A stretch of 64,000 nucleotides of DNA, taken from Prevotella sp. UBA2444 (lineage in GTDB: Bacteria; Bacteroidota; Bacteroidia; Bacteroidales; Bacteroidaceae). Below are positions 51,439 through 61,477 of the stretch, piece after piece. Made by a program: the position numbers and the translations under genes. Position 1 is the first letter of the stretch. Every line of letters starts with the position of its first letter. Below the pieces are notes generated by a model, which saw only the letters and a program-made list of their open reading frames with translations, was not told the origin of the DNA and searched no databases. The stretch is taken from assembly GCA_002342665.1 (NCBI GenBank), contig DDQK01000025.1:1-64000 (forward strand), read 5' to 3'.

Positions 51439-53985
51439 ATGGATCAAACATTCGACAACGACAGAATCATTAAGATCAACATCGAGGAGGAAATGAAGTC
51501 CAGCTACATTGACTACTCCATGTCAGTCATTGTGGCGCGTGCCCTTCCCGATGTGCGCGACGGTTTCAAGCCTGTTCATCGCCGTATCCTCTTCGGTATG
51601 ATGAACATCAACAACGTGTCAACGCAACCTTATAAGAAATGTGCGCGCGTAGTTGGTGAAGTACTCGGTAAGTACCACCCCCATGGCGACTCATCGGTAT
51701 ATGGAGCCCTCGTACGTATGGCGCAGGACTGGAATATGCGCTACACACTAGTAGACGGACAGGGTAACTTCGGTTCCGTTGATGGCGACTCGCCAGCTGC
51801 CATGCGATACACAGAGTGCCGACTCTCAAAGATGGGTGAGCATATCATGGACGACCTTGACAAGGAGACCGTCGACATGATGAACAACTTCGACGACTCT
51901 CTCCAGGAGCCCACCGTCATGCCCACCAAGGTGCCCAACCTGCTGGTAAACGGCGGTAACGGTATCGCCGTGGGTATGGCCACCAATATGCCTACCCACA
52001 ATCTTGGCGAAGTCATCGACGGTTGCTGCGCCTATATCGACAACCCCGACATCGACACCGACGGTCTGATGCAATATATCCCTGGTCCTGATTTCCCCAC
52101 AGGTGCCTATATCTATGGCCTGCAAGGGGTGAAGGATGCCTATGAGACTGGGCGCGGACGTATCGTGATGCGCGCCAAGGCCGAAATCGAGGCTGGAGAG
52201 ACCCACGACAAGATTGTGGTGACGGAGATCCCCTATGGTGTCAACAAGGCAGACCTCGTGGCATATATTGCCGATCTGGCCAACCAACACAAGATAGAAG
52301 GTGTGGCCAATGTCAATGACGAGTCAGGCCGTCAGGGCATGCGCATCGTCGTTGACTGTAAGCGCGATGCCAATGCCAATGTTCTGCTCAACAAGCTCTT
52401 CAAGATGACAGCCCTGCAGAGCTCTTTCTCTGTCAACAATATCGCCCTGGTGAAGGGACGTCCCCGTCTGCTCAATCTGAAGGAGTGCGTCAAGTACTTC
52501 GTGGAGCATCGTCACGACGTTACAATCCGTCGCACCAAGTTCGACTTGCGCAAGGCTCAGGAGCGTGCCCACATCCTCGAGGGATTGATTATCGCCGTGA
52601 ACAATATCGACGAGGTGGTACACATTATCAGGAACAGCAAGACGCCTACCGACGCCCAGCGTAACCTCGAAGCACGCTTCGAACTCGATGAACTGCAGTC
52701 GAAGGCTATTGTCGACATGCGCCTCTCGCAGCTCACAGGCCTGCGCGTAGACCAGCTTCACCAAGAGTATGACGATCTGCAGAAACTCATTGCCGACCTG
52801 CAGGAGATACTAGACAATCCTGAGCGCTGCCGCGAGGTCATGAAACAGGACCTGCAGGAGGTGAAGGAGAAGTATGGCGACGAGCGCCGCACGGAGATTA
52901 TCCCCTTCGACCATGAGTTCAATGCCGAGGACTTCTATCCCGACGATCCTGTAGTGATCACCATTTCCCACATGGGTTACATCAAGCGTACCCATCTCGA
53001 CGAATTCCATGAGCAGGGACGTGGAGGCATGGGCTCCAAGGCCGCACGACATCGCGACAACGACTTCACGGAGTACATCTATCCTGCGACTATGCACAAC
53101 ACGCTGCTCTTCTTCACCCAGAAGGGACGCTGCTACTGGCAGAAGTGCTACGAAATACCCGAGGGCGACAAGAACTCGAAGGGTCGCGCCATCCAGAACA
53201 TGCTCAATATCGAGCCTGACGATGCCATCAATGCCGTGCTCCGTATCAAGAACTTCGGCGACGAGGAGTTCCTCAAGTCCCATTATGTGGTCTTTGCCAC
53301 CAAACAGGGTATCATCAAGAAGACGCGCCTTGATCAATATAAGAATGTACGTGCTGCAGGCGTCATCGCCATCAATATCAACGAGGGCGACGAGGTGGTA
53401 GGCGTACGTCTGACCAACGGGCACAACGAGTTGCTACTGGCTAACCGCAACGGACGTGCTGTGCGCTTCGATGAGAACGATGTACGCTCCATGGGCCGTG
53501 TGTCGACAGGTGTGAAGGGTATGACTCTCGATGGAGGCGACGACGAAGTGGTAGGCATGGTTTGCGTCAATGATCCCAACGAGGAGACCATCATGGTGGT
53601 CTCTGAAAACGGCTACGGCAAGCGCTCCGAGGTGGAGGACTATCGCAAGACGGCCCGTGGCGCCAAGGGTGTGAAGACCCTTGCCATCACCGAGAAGACA
53701 GGCCGACTGGTGGCTATCAAGGTTGTCACAGATGAGAATGACCTGATGATTATCAATAAGTCGGGTGTACTCATCCGTCTGAAGGTAGCCGATGTACGTG
53801 TCATGGGTCGTGCCACTCAGGGCGTGCGTCTGATCAACCTCACCAAGAAGAACGACAGTATCGCCAGCGTCTGCAAGGTAACCTCCAGTCAGGAGGAAGA
53901 CGTGGAGGAGGCTGAGATTGTCGACGAGGAGCTGACAGAGGAAGCTATCGATACCCCGACAAACAATACTCCAGATAATGAATAA
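51439..53985 (+). CDS. gyrA: DNA gyrase subunit A
   Basis: An 848-residue topoisomerase subunit that cuts and rejoins DNA during negative supercoiling. The catalytic Tyr lies in [10 protein letters not shown]; the quinolone region is [17 protein letters not shown], in which the residue matching E. coli Asp87 is Gly. The C-terminal beta-pinwheel contains the GyrA box [11 protein letters not shown]. The end is acidic ([17 protein letters not shown]), as in many gyrases. gyrB is not in the window. A TPR gene follows 38 bp later. Confidence 0.97.
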   Translation: MDQTFDNDRIIKINIEEEMKSSYIDYSMSVIVARALPDVRDGFKPVHRRILFGMMNINNVSTQPYKKCARVVGEVLGKYHPHGDSSVYGALVRMAQDWNMRYTLVDGQGNFGSVDGDSPAAMRYTECRLSKMGEHIMDDLDKETVDMMNNFDDSLQEPTVMPTKVPNLLVNGGNGIAVGMATNMPTHNLGEVIDGCCAYIDNPDIDTDGLMQYIPGPDFPTGAYIYGLQGVKDAYETGRGRIVMRAKAEIEAGETHDKIVVTEIPYGVNKADLVAYIADLANQHKIEGVANVNDESGRQGMRIVVDCKRDANANVLLNKLFKMTALQSSFSVNNIALVKGRPRLLNLKECVKYFVEHRHDVTIRRTKFDLRKAQERAHILEGLIIAVNNIDEVVHIIRNSKTPTDAQRNLEARFELDELQSKAIVDMRLSQLTGLRVDQLHQEYDDLQKLIADLQEILDNPERCREVMKQDLQEVKEKYGDERRTEIIPFDHEFNAEDFYPDDPVVITISHMGYIKRTHLDEFHEQGRGGMGSKAARHRDNDFTEYIYPATMHNTLLFFTQKGRCYWQKCYEIPEGDKNSKGRAIQNMLNIEPDDAINAVLRIKNFGDEEFLKSHYVVFATKQGIIKKTRLDQYKNVRAAGVIAININEGDEVVGVRLTNGHNELLLANRNGRAVRFDENDVRSMGRVSTGVKGMTLDGGDDEVVGMVCVNDPNEETIMVVSENGYGKRSEVEDYRKTARGAKGVKTLAITEKTGRLVAIKVVTDENDLMIINKSGVLIRLKVADVRVMGRATQGVRLINLTKKNDSIASVCKVTSSQEEDVEEAEIVDEELTEEAIDTPTNNTPDNE

Positions 53986-54023
53986 TCCATATTTTTAATG
54001 TTCAACCAATAATTATTAAGCTT

Positions 54024-55265
54024 ATGAAGAAGTTAATGATGACGGCATTCGTGCTCGTAGCCAGCGCTACGGCCTTTGCCGGTGACAGCGACGCTTTCAA
54101 GGCGTTGAAGAAATCTCTCAAGGGTCTCGGTTTCGCCGAGGCAGAATCGCTCGTCAAGAGCAGCGTAGATCAGCTCGCCAATCCCCAGGAGAAGGCTGCT
54201 GCTTACAACATGCTCGTAGATCTGGCTTATGAGAAGTTTAAGAAGGAAGACGACACTCGTATCACCAACCAAGCCTTGCAGAAGAATGATCCTATCGACA
54301 CAGAGGGTATGGTCAAGGCTGGTATCAATGCACTGAACTATGCACTCGAGTGCGATAAGTACGACGTCCAGCCCGATGCCAAGGGTAAGGTGAAACCCGA
54401 CTTCCAGAAGAAGAATCAGGACCGTCTGCAAAACGTTCGTATGGGTCTGCTCAACCAGGGTTTCCAGTATGCCAACGACAATAAGAATCAGGAAGTGTTT
54501 GACTGCCTCGATCCCTATCTGCTCAGTGCTGACGCACCTCTGTTTAAGGATCTGGAGGCTGTGAAGAACGACGCCAACAAGGGTGCTGCTGCCTTCTATG
54601 CAGGCCGTGCAGCCCTCCAGCTGGAGAAGAACGCACGTGCTGCCGAGATTTTCAAGATTGGTGTACAGGATACAGCCAAGCAGGTTCACGACCTCTGCTT
54701 TGATCTCTTGATCTACACCCTTGGCAAGACCCGTGTCACCAAGGAGGATTCCGTGAAGTATCTCAATGATATGAAAGACCTCTACGCCCAGTATCCCGAC
54801 AACGAGCAGGTGTACGCCTCCTATAGCGACGCCCTCAATGCTGATGGCAAGGAGGATATGGTGCTGAAGCTCGCCGACGAGCACCTCGCCAAGAACCCTG
54901 CTTCGGCTCTGCCTCACGTATACAAGGCTTTCATTGCACAGGGGAAGAAGGATTATGACACTGCCATTGCTGAGTGGGACAAGGTGCCCGAGTCGACTAA
55001 CAACTACGTGCAGTTCGTTTATTATCGTGCTGTCTGCAAGTACAACCAGGCTGCAGAATTCAACGAGAAGAACTCGGATATCCGCACTGGCCGTCTGACA
55101 CCTGACAACGACAAGAAGTACCGCACTATGCTCGAGAATGCCTGCAAGGACTTCGAGAAGGCTCAGCAGCTCGATCCCGACCAGCTCAACGTAAAGTGGG
55201 GTTACCTGTTGAAGAACGTCTACCATGCTCTGGGTCAGGAAGACAAGGCTAACGCCATCCTCTAA
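54024..55265 (+). CDS. Exported TPR-like protein
   Basis: A 413-residue protein with a signal peptide (MKKLMMTAFVLVASATAFAG). The body is helical with TPR-like repeats, clearest in GAAAFYAGRAALQLEKNARAA, SALPHVYKAFIAQGKKDYDTA and YYRAVCKYNQAAEFN. It follows gyrA by 38 bp and shares its transcript up to the terminator at 55293. This gyrA neighbour recurs in Bacteroidetes; its function is unknown, possibly a periplasmic scaffold. Confidence 0.85.
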   Translation: MKKLMMTAFVLVASATAFAGDSDAFKALKKSLKGLGFAEAESLVKSSVDQLANPQEKAAAYNMLVDLAYEKFKKEDDTRITNQALQKNDPIDTEGMVKAGINALNYALECDKYDVQPDAKGKVKPDFQKKNQDRLQNVRMGLLNQGFQYANDNKNQEVFDCLDPYLLSADAPLFKDLEAVKNDANKGAAAFYAGRAALQLEKNARAAEIFKIGVQDTAKQVHDLCFDLLIYTLGKTRVTKEDSVKYLNDMKDLYAQYPDNEQVYASYSDALNADGKEDMVLKLADEHLAKNPASALPHVYKAFIAQGKKDYDTAIAEWDKVPESTNNYVQFVYYRAVCKYNQAAEFNEKNSDIRTGRLTPDNDKKYRTMLENACKDFEKAQQLDPDQLNVKWGYLLKNVYHALGQEDKANAIL

Positions 55266-55292
55266 TCCTTACTCGGATATAGTCTATATTTT

Positions 55293-55330
55293 GTCTCCGA
55301 AGGTTATGATGCCTTCGGAGACTTTTTTTT
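55293..55330 (+). terminator. Terminator after gyrA and the TPR gene
   Basis: GTCTCCGAAGG (55293-55303) pairs perfectly with CCTTCGGAGAC (55312-55322), followed by eight T. Confidence 0.92.
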
Positions 55331-55380
55331 CTGAGGGAACAGTCAAGAAGATGTGGAGGATGGAGACAGAATAAAAAAGG

Positions 55381-55454
55381 TGATTCCGTTGGGACTCGAA
55401 CCCAAGGCCTACTGCTTAGAAGGCAGTTGCTCTATCCAGCTGAGCTACGGAACC
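55381..55454 (-). tRNA. tRNA-Arg (anticodon UCU)
   Basis: On the minus strand a full cloverleaf is visible: acceptor GGTTCCG with CGGAATC (one G-T), a D-arm with AGCTCAGCTGGATAGAGC, an anticodon stem-loop CTGCCTTCTAAGCAG whose loop centre is TCT, and a T-arm TTGGGTTCGAGTCCCAA. Discriminator base A; the final CCA is not fully encoded. It decodes AGA/AGG. Confidence 0.96.
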
Positions 55455-55522
55455 GACCTTGTGCATCAGTTATTTCACAATGCGGGTGCAAAGGTAGGCA
55501 TTTTTTGGGAAATATACAAATT

Positions 55523-56356
55523 TTAGACGGTAAATCTTATGTAGGTACGGTCATCGAAGGAGTTATTACCCTCGATGAAGGCTTTGGTGGCCTTGAACTC
55601 ACCGATGTTGAGAGGGTCAGTCTGACGCTGATGCGCCAGACGTGATTCTGATTCAGCGAGGGTGGGGCAGAGGAATGGATAGCCGTCAGAAGCAAAGACG
55701 AGCTCCCAGGGCTGGAAGTCGAGGGTGAAGACGGGCACGAACTGTTCGGCAATAGGGAAACCGTCGATGACTGCGAAGGTGACATTCTGTTGACGCATAG
55801 TTTCGAGCAGAGGAGCAATGATAACCTCGCGGGCAGGATCGCCCTGCAACAGCTGCTCCACGGTGTTTCCTTCGGCGAGGAGCTGATTGACTCGCTGTGC
55901 ACGCATCTCGGCCAGTCGCTGTTCGTAGGGCTTGGGGTTGTCGTAGTGTTGTCCGTTGGCCAGGCACTGGCAGTCACCAATCATCCAAACCTCTCGCCGC
56001 ATCCGGCTATAGACGATGGCAGAGGCTGTGAGGCGCTCTTCTGGATGCTCTCTGAAGCGCTGGATGCGGCTTTCGGGGGTAAGGAATGGCAGTATCGGAT
56101 ATCGGTAGCGACGCTGGATATAGGCCGTGACCCCGCGACAGAACTGATGGCAGGAGATATTGGCTGGCATCTTTCGGATATAACTGCTAATCAGGCGCAT
56201 GGCATAGCGCCCGTTGCTCATCAAGGGGCAAACGCGACGACGGGTCTTGGAGGTGCTGCCGTCGATGACTGCGATAAAATCACTTGTGACGACGAGGCCG
56301 TCCTCGTTTTTCCTGTCTGGGCTCTTGGGTATGCTGCTTTGTTCGATGATCTGCAT
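55523..56356 (-). CDS. PP2C-like phosphatase-family protein
   Basis: A protein of about 277 residues. Spaced Asp motifs suggest a PP2C fold: KNEDGLVVTSDFIAVIDGSTSKT near the start, VWMIGDCQCL, ELVFASDGYPFL and SFDDRTYIRF at the end, matching the metal-binding Asp positions of PP2C. It is diverged, so activity is not certain. Start 56356 (MQIIEQSSIPKSP) is preferred over 56407. The start lies inside the end of the radical SAM gene, overlapping it out of frame by 77 bp, so the two are translationally linked. Confidence 0.65.
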   Translation of the reverse strand: MQIIEQSSIPKSPDRKNEDGLVVTSDFIAVIDGSTSKTRRRVCPLMSNGRYAMRLISSYIRKMPANISCHQFCRGVTAYIQRRYRYPILPFLTPESRIQRFREHPEERLTASAIVYSRMRREVWMIGDCQCLANGQHYDNPKPYEQRLAEMRAQRVNQLLAEGNTVEQLLQGDPAREVIIAPLLETMRQQNVTFAVIDGFPIAEQFVPVFTLDFQPWELVFASDGYPFLCPTLAESESRLAHQRQTDPLNIGEFKATKAFIEGNNSFDDRTYIRFTV

Positions 56357-58217
56357 GTGTAGATGGTTTACTGAAACCGGAATAGAGTTGTGGGATGAGA
56401 TCGGCACGCCCGATACGTCGCAGGCTCTGTTCGATGGCTCGCCGCTCTTCTGGTTTGTACCAGAAGAAATACTGACGTTGTGCGAGTTTCTCGCCAGGAC
56501 TCTTGGCCGAGAATACGGGTTCGAGGGTATAGGGGTCGTAACCTGTATACCAAGTCTCTGTGGCGACGGTCATGGGGGTAGGAGTAAAGTCTTGTACCTG
56601 CTCGAGATGGAAGTCGAGGCGCTTGGTGATGACAGCCAGTTCGGCCATATCCTCTTCCAGACATCCTGGATGCGAACTGATGAAGTAGGGGATGATCTGC
56701 TGATGTAGGTTCTCTTCCTGATTGATGCGATCGAAGATGCGCTTGAAATCGTAGAATTGTTGGAAGGAGGGTTTTCGCATGAGTCGCAAGACCCGGTCGC
56801 TGGTGTGCTCGGGAGCCACCTTCAGTCGGCCACTGACGTGACGGCAGATAAGTTCCCGAGTATACTCGCGTGCAGCCTGGTTGGTATCATCGTCAGAGCT
56901 ATGGTGGAGCAACAGGTCATAGCGCACACCACTTCCGATGAAGCTCTTCTTGATACCAGGGATACTGTCTACTGCATGATAGATGTCGAGCAGACGTCGA
57001 TGGCTGGTGTCAAGGTTGGGACAGATGGCCGGATGGATGCAACTGGGCCTACGGCACTTCTCGCAGGCAGCCTTGTTGCGTCCTCCCATACCATACATAT
57101 TGGCAGAGGGCCCTCCGAGGTCGGAGAGGTAACCCTTGAAGTCGGGCATGGCCATCACCTGTCGCACCTCTTTTAAAATACTCTCCTTGGAACGGCAGGT
57201 GATGAACTTGCCTTGATGTGCCGAGATGGTGCAGAAGGCGCATCCCCCGAAACATCCTCTGTGGATGTTGACCGAGTGTTTAATCATGTCGTAGGCAGGT
57301 ATGCGCTTGCCCTTGTATTTTGGATGTGGCTGACGCGTATAGGGCAGATCAAAGGAGGCATCGAGTTCCTGGGTAGTCATCGGAGGGTAGGGGGGATTGA
57401 CGACAACATATTGGTCACCGATGGCCTGTAGGAGGCGCTGGGCGTGGATCATGTTCGACTGTTCCTCGATGTGACGGAAATTCTCTGCCTGGGAGCGTTT
57501 GTTGCGTAAGCACTCTTCGTGGCTGTGGAGCATGATGTCGTCCGGAGTAATACCTCCAGGGATGTCGGTCTCCTTCGCCAGATAGACGGTCTGGGGGATG
57601 TCTGCTATCAGAGAACCAACTACAGAGAACTGGCAACTGTCTGGCGCAGAGGATAAGCGCCGTGCCAGTTCGATAGTAGTCTTCTCGCCCATCCCATAGG
57701 TAATCATGTCGGCACCAGAGTCGATGAGGATAGAGGGCCTGAGACGGTCCTGCCAGTAGTCATAGTGGGTGAGTCGGCGCATGGATGCTTCAATGCCTCC
57801 CAGAATGACGGGCACGTCGGGGAAGAGCTGCTTGAGGATGCGTGTATAGACGATGGTGGGGTACTCTGGACGCATGTCGTGACGACCGTCGGGACTATAG
57901 GCATCCTCTGAGCGCAGTCTTCGGTTGGCAGTATACTTGTTGACCATCGAGTCCATGCAGCCTGGGGCGATGCCGAAGAAGAGTCTCGGACGCCCCAGCT
58001 TCTTGAAGTCGCGATAGTCGCCATGCCAGTCGGGTTGTGGTACGATGGCCACACGATAGCCCGCAGCCTCGAGTGTCCGTCCGATGACGGCAGCACCGAA
58101 GGCAGGGTGGTCAATGTAAGCATCGCCAGAGAAGAGAATGACGTCGAGCTGCTCCCAGCCCCTGAGCTCCACTTCCTTCTTGGTGGTGGGTAGGAAATCG
58201 GTAAGTCTGTATTCCAT
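56280..58217 (-). CDS. YgiQ-family radical SAM protein
   Basis: A protein of about 645 residues (UPF0313/YgiQ). The radical SAM cluster motif is HRGCFGGCAFCTISAHQGK. N-terminal LDVILFSGDAYIDHPAFGAAVIGR is the conserved B12-like/UPF0313 domain, and KVAPEHTSDRVLRLMRKP and SSHPGC are typical. The substrate of this family is unknown. ATG 58217 overlaps the stop of the 114-residue gene by one base (TAATG). The C-terminal 30 residues are basic and low-complexity and overlap the next gene. Confidence 0.92.
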   Translation of the reverse strand: MEYRLTDFLPTTKKEVELRGWEQLDVILFSGDAYIDHPAFGAAVIGRTLEAAGYRVAIVPQPDWHGDYRDFKKLGRPRLFFGIAPGCMDSMVNKYTANRRLRSEDAYSPDGRHDMRPEYPTIVYTRILKQLFPDVPVILGGIEASMRRLTHYDYWQDRLRPSILIDSGADMITYGMGEKTTIELARRLSSAPDSCQFSVVGSLIADIPQTVYLAKETDIPGGITPDDIMLHSHEECLRNKRSQAENFRHIEEQSNMIHAQRLLQAIGDQYVVVNPPYPPMTTQELDASFDLPYTRQPHPKYKGKRIPAYDMIKHSVNIHRGCFGGCAFCTISAHQGKFITCRSKESILKEVRQVMAMPDFKGYLSDLGGPSANMYGMGGRNKAACEKCRRPSCIHPAICPNLDTSHRRLLDIYHAVDSIPGIKKSFIGSGVRYDLLLHHSSDDDTNQAAREYTRELICRHVSGRLKVAPEHTSDRVLRLMRKPSFQQFYDFKRIFDRINQEENLHQQIIPYFISSHPGCLEEDMAELAVITKRLDFHLEQVQDFTPTPMTVATETWYTGYDPYTLEPVFSAKSPGEKLAQRQYFFWYKPEERRAIEQSLRRIGRADLIPQLYSGFSKPSTHADHRTKQHTQEPRQEKRGRPRRHK

Positions 58218-58561
58218 TAATTGAACGGGGTGCCCTGGAACGCCCTTGACGTCATGCCGAGATTCTCGTTGCCCTGGTTCTTCCAATTGATGAAGAGAAG
58301 CACCAGCTGTTGGAGTCCGAAGGCTTTCATGTTGGGATGATAGACCACGTCGAGGCAGAGGTCGAGCAGGTCCTTGTCAAGTCCTGCCTGTGCCTCGAGG
58401 AGGGCGCGGATGTTGAGTTTCAGTTTGTCGAGCACTTGTTCGTCCACGTAGCCGTTGGAGTCGATGAGGTCTCGCAGGAGTTGATACTTCTCGAGCGTCT
58501 GCAGATGCTCTTCCTTGATTTCGATACTCCGTGTTCCGGATGAATTTGTCTGAATTTTCAT
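58217..58561 (-). CDS. Small conserved-looking helical protein (114 aa)
   Basis: A soluble, mostly helical protein (EIKEEHLQTLEKYQLLRDLID, then LKLNIRALLEAQAGLDKDLL). I do not recognise the family. Its stop overlaps the YgiQ start by one base, so the pair is translationally coupled. Upstream is the amidase gene, 24 bp away in the same direction. Confidence 0.65.
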   Translation of the reverse strand: MKIQTNSSGTRSIEIKEEHLQTLEKYQLLRDLIDSNGYVDEQVLDKLKLNIRALLEAQAGLDKDLLDLCLDVVYHPNMKAFGLQQLVLLFINWKNQGNENLGMTSRAFQGTPFN

Positions 58562-58585
58562 TGCTAATGATTTTAGTTTATATTA

Positions 58586-61477
58586 TTATTGTAAAAGGAA
58601 TGCCAGTAGTCCTCTCATAATGACACCTCGCTTGCGCTCTGACTGGATGCACTCGAAGGGGAATCCGATGGTGAGCGCGCGATAGTCACTGCCATTATAG
58701 GCCACACAGGCACTCTGCTGGTCGGCATAGGCCATGGCAGAGTAGGCTGACCCCAGGGGCAACAGGTTGTCGGGGTGTTGAGCTGCATAGTGGCGGTGGT
58801 TGGGATGACGGTGGAAGGTGAAGTCGGTACCGAGTCCCTGGATGGTGTCGCGGGCGAGGGAGTCGACATTCGTCCCTCCATATTGACACTTGAGCAGGGA
58901 GGCGAGGAAGGCCTTGTCAGCATCTTTTGGCATGTCCCTGCCGATATAGGATCCACTCACTAACAGGGCTCCTCCCTGGGCTGCATGGGCCTGTAGGTGG
59001 GCCCTCAGCTCACGGGGGAAGGCTGTGTATTGCAGGAGCGAATAGCCGTCATTGCGTTCCAGTCCGAGTATCAGGTCGACGAGTGCATAGCCCTCCATAG
59101 TGAGTTGTCCGCTCTCGATGGCCTTGGCAGAACAGCTGACGATGCTATAGCGCTGCGCCGAGGCGATGGCCTTTGCGTGTGTACGGATATAGTCGAAGTC
59201 GTTGCCGGCGATGAAGTGTCCTGCCAGCGAGTCGTTGGTAAATCCCAGTCCGCGAGGCCCTTCCTTACCCATCGCGAAACGGTCGAAGCAGGTCTGATAG
59301 CCTCGCCATCCTGCCGTGAGTCCGTCAGATACGCCGATATCTTCCGTGAGGTCAAAGCCCTGTTCTGCTGCTCCTTCTCTTACATAGGGAGAAGCCAGAC
59401 GATGGAAGCCGTTGACGATGAGTACCGTCTTCTGTGCCGTGGAATTGCGCAATGCCGACACCACTTCGCTGGGGAAGCTCTCCCCACCGGCATTGACAGC
59501 AGCCACGCGGAAAGAGTAGAGCTTATCGGGGTCGATATCAACGGTAATACCGTTCTTGTCGGAGTTGAGATAGCGCCCGTTGTCGAAATCCCCTTCGCCG
59601 ACAGCAGTATAAAGCACGTAGGCCGTTGCCTTGGCAGAAGGCTCAAGGGGGTCGTCTGTAGCTACCCACTGGATGTGTGCCTGTCCCTTCTCGGTGAGTG
59701 TGACACTCACGTTACGGGGAGCCAGTGGCTGTACCACGTAGTCGGTATGGTGCATGCGGGCCGTATAGCGGAGCAGCGCCTTGTAGATACTGCGCGCCAG
59801 GTCGAAACGAAAATTGGGATCCTGCGCCATCTTCATGTCGGCAAAGTTCTGGTGTGAGAGCATCTCGAGAATGGCACTGGGCACCTCAGGCACTCGGCAC
59901 TCGGAATAGTTGCGGTCGTAGAGTTCACGTGTCTGCCACTTGCCATATTTCCGCCGGATGTCGTAAGGCAGGCTGACGAGCAGGTCGTCGGCAAGGTCGC
60001 GTGATGCCAGACGCGTAAAGCCAGCATTGAGGGTTGAGTCACGGAAGGTGGTCATACAGATGGAGAGTGTGCCCGTATTGGTACGTCCGTCACGGGTAAA
60101 GCCTGCATCGCTGTGGATGGCCAGTGATAGTTCGAACGGCACCTTCCTGCCTGTGGTGTCGGGCATGTAGCAGCTGCCGCCGCCCAGTAGGTTTGTCATA
60201 TAGGAACGCGCGTTGATATCGTCGCCGTAGTCGTCCTGTCCTTCCTTGGTGCTATACACCTCATAGGGCATGCCAGCCCATTGGGCATAGTAGCGAGAGC
60301 CCTCGAGGCATCGGGGCATACTGCTCACCTGTCCGTTGCGCTCGATATTGCCCATGCCTCCTCCGAAGCGCACGGCATCGGCTGTGACGAGACCCTTGTG
60401 GGAACTGAGGTTGGAGAGGGTTACACAATTTTGTGGCGATTGTCCCTCGGCGAATTCAAAGGTGCCCAGATAGACCCAGGTGGAGCCACCCATTTGCTGG
60501 TTGACGCGAAACTCGGTGGGGACACCTTTGTGCCAGACGGTGTAATGCGCATCGTCGACACTGCCCTCGAGCGTCTGGTAACTGACATAGACGGCATAGC
60601 GCCCTGTCTCAGGAATCGTCGGGACCCAGGAGGCCACGCTCTGGTTGTGGGCGTGCTCGGTAGTCTCGATGCAGCGTGTTGTGCCTGCCTCGAAGGGATT
60701 GTCGTGGTCGAAGTAGTGGCCTCCGTGGAGGCCGAATCCCTTCATCGACGTGTTCTCCCAGTGGCGGTGGGCGGCTTGTTCGTCATAGCCGCTGCCAAGC
60801 GAGTCGTTGTCGACTATCACTTCGTGCTTCTGCCAGTCGCGTTCACGTGGGGTGAATACCACTGCCCCTGCACGTTCCAGCATAGGCATGAGGTAGGGGT
60901 TGACGACAGTTTGTGTAAACAGATCTTCGGAGGTGCCAAAGAGGGGTATCCGCTGCCATTTCCAACGGTTCTCCTTGATGTTGAAATACATACCATGACT
61001 GGCCCAAACGGAGAAATGGCGGTTGTAGAGTCCGTGGGTGATGCGATAAGGGCGTGAGGCATTCATCACCCAGGGCTGTCCCTTATAGTCGATGTCGCCC
61101 CACGTACGGGCAGCGTCTGGCTTCTCGCGCAAACGGTTGGCTATCAGTTGTTCAATAGGCCATCCCCCTGTCTTGACTGTCAGTTGGTATGCCTGCAGGG
61201 TGTCGGGCAACAGCTTGCGTATGTCGGTGTAGATGGAACGTGTAGAGAGGTCGGTGAACATTTGTTCGCCAAAGGCGTTGCTGGCATGTATGGTGATGGT
61301 GCGCAGGGAGTCGTTTTGCGTGATGCTGTCGAGATGGGCCTTCGCACGTATTATTTGTGAGCTAACGCGATAATTGATGAAGTAGTTTTCCAGAGCAGAC
61401 TTGAGGTTGACCTGTGCTGTCGAGGAAAGAGAGATGCCTGCCAGGAGCAGGGTGAGTGCTAATTGTCGTTGTGTCAT
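58586..61477 (-). CDS. N-acetylmuramoyl-L-alanine amidase-like protein with golvesin-type and Fn3 domains
   Basis: A 963-residue exported protein (signal peptide in LALTLLLAGISLSSTAQ). Amidase_3-like parts are split: VWASHGMYFN and SEDLFTQTVV (about residues 155-190), then LSLAIHSDAG (about 452) and VPSAILEMLSHQNFADM (about 525-545) with the expected His and Glu. Between them (about 215-370) is a golvesin C-terminal-like beta domain (YVSYQTLEGSVDDAHYTV, VTADAVRFGGG). An Fn3-like domain follows near 590-680, then an unassigned 280-residue domain. Homologues are sometimes labelled xanthan lyase without basis. The likely job is peptidoglycan cleavage in the periplasm. It overlaps the acyltransferase gene by 4 bp. 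Confidence 0.8.
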   Translation of the reverse strand: MTQRQLALTLLLAGISLSSTAQVNLKSALENYFINYRVSSQIIRAKAHLDSITQNDSLRTITIHASNAFGEQMFTDLSTRSIYTDIRKLLPDTLQAYQLTVKTGGWPIEQLIANRLREKPDAARTWGDIDYKGQPWVMNASRPYRITHGLYNRHFSVWASHGMYFNIKENRWKWQRIPLFGTSEDLFTQTVVNPYLMPMLERAGAVVFTPRERDWQKHEVIVDNDSLGSGYDEQAAHRHWENTSMKGFGLHGGHYFDHDNPFEAGTTRCIETTEHAHNQSVASWVPTIPETGRYAVYVSYQTLEGSVDDAHYTVWHKGVPTEFRVNQQMGGSTWVYLGTFEFAEGQSPQNCVTLSNLSSHKGLVTADAVRFGGGMGNIERNGQVSSMPRCLEGSRYYAQWAGMPYEVYSTKEGQDDYGDDINARSYMTNLLGGGSCYMPDTTGRKVPFELSLAIHSDAGFTRDGRTNTGTLSICMTTFRDSTLNAGFTRLASRDLADDLLVSLPYDIRRKYGKWQTRELYDRNYSECRVPEVPSAILEMLSHQNFADMKMAQDPNFRFDLARSIYKALLRYTARMHHTDYVVQPLAPRNVSVTLTEKGQAHIQWVATDDPLEPSAKATAYVLYTAVGEGDFDNGRYLNSDKNGITVDIDPDKLYSFRVAAVNAGGESFPSEVVSALRNSTAQKTVLIVNGFHRLASPYVREGAAEQGFDLTEDIGVSDGLTAGWRGYQTCFDRFAMGKEGPRGLGFTNDSLAGHFIAGNDFDYIRTHAKAIASAQRYSIVSCSAKAIESGQLTMEGYALVDLILGLERNDGYSLLQYTAFPRELRAHLQAHAAQGGALLVSGSYIGRDMPKDADKAFLASLLKCQYGGTNVDSLARDTIQGLGTDFTFHRHPNHRHYAAQHPDNLLPLGSAYSAMAYADQQSACVAYNGSDYRALTIGFPFECIQSERKRGVIMRGLLAFLLQ

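Noticed and set aside
54033..55226. 397-codon minus-strand frame
   Set aside because: It lies antisense to the TPR gene after gyrA, which has a signal peptide and TPR motifs; the antisense product is an unbroken hydrophobic string produced by codon bias.
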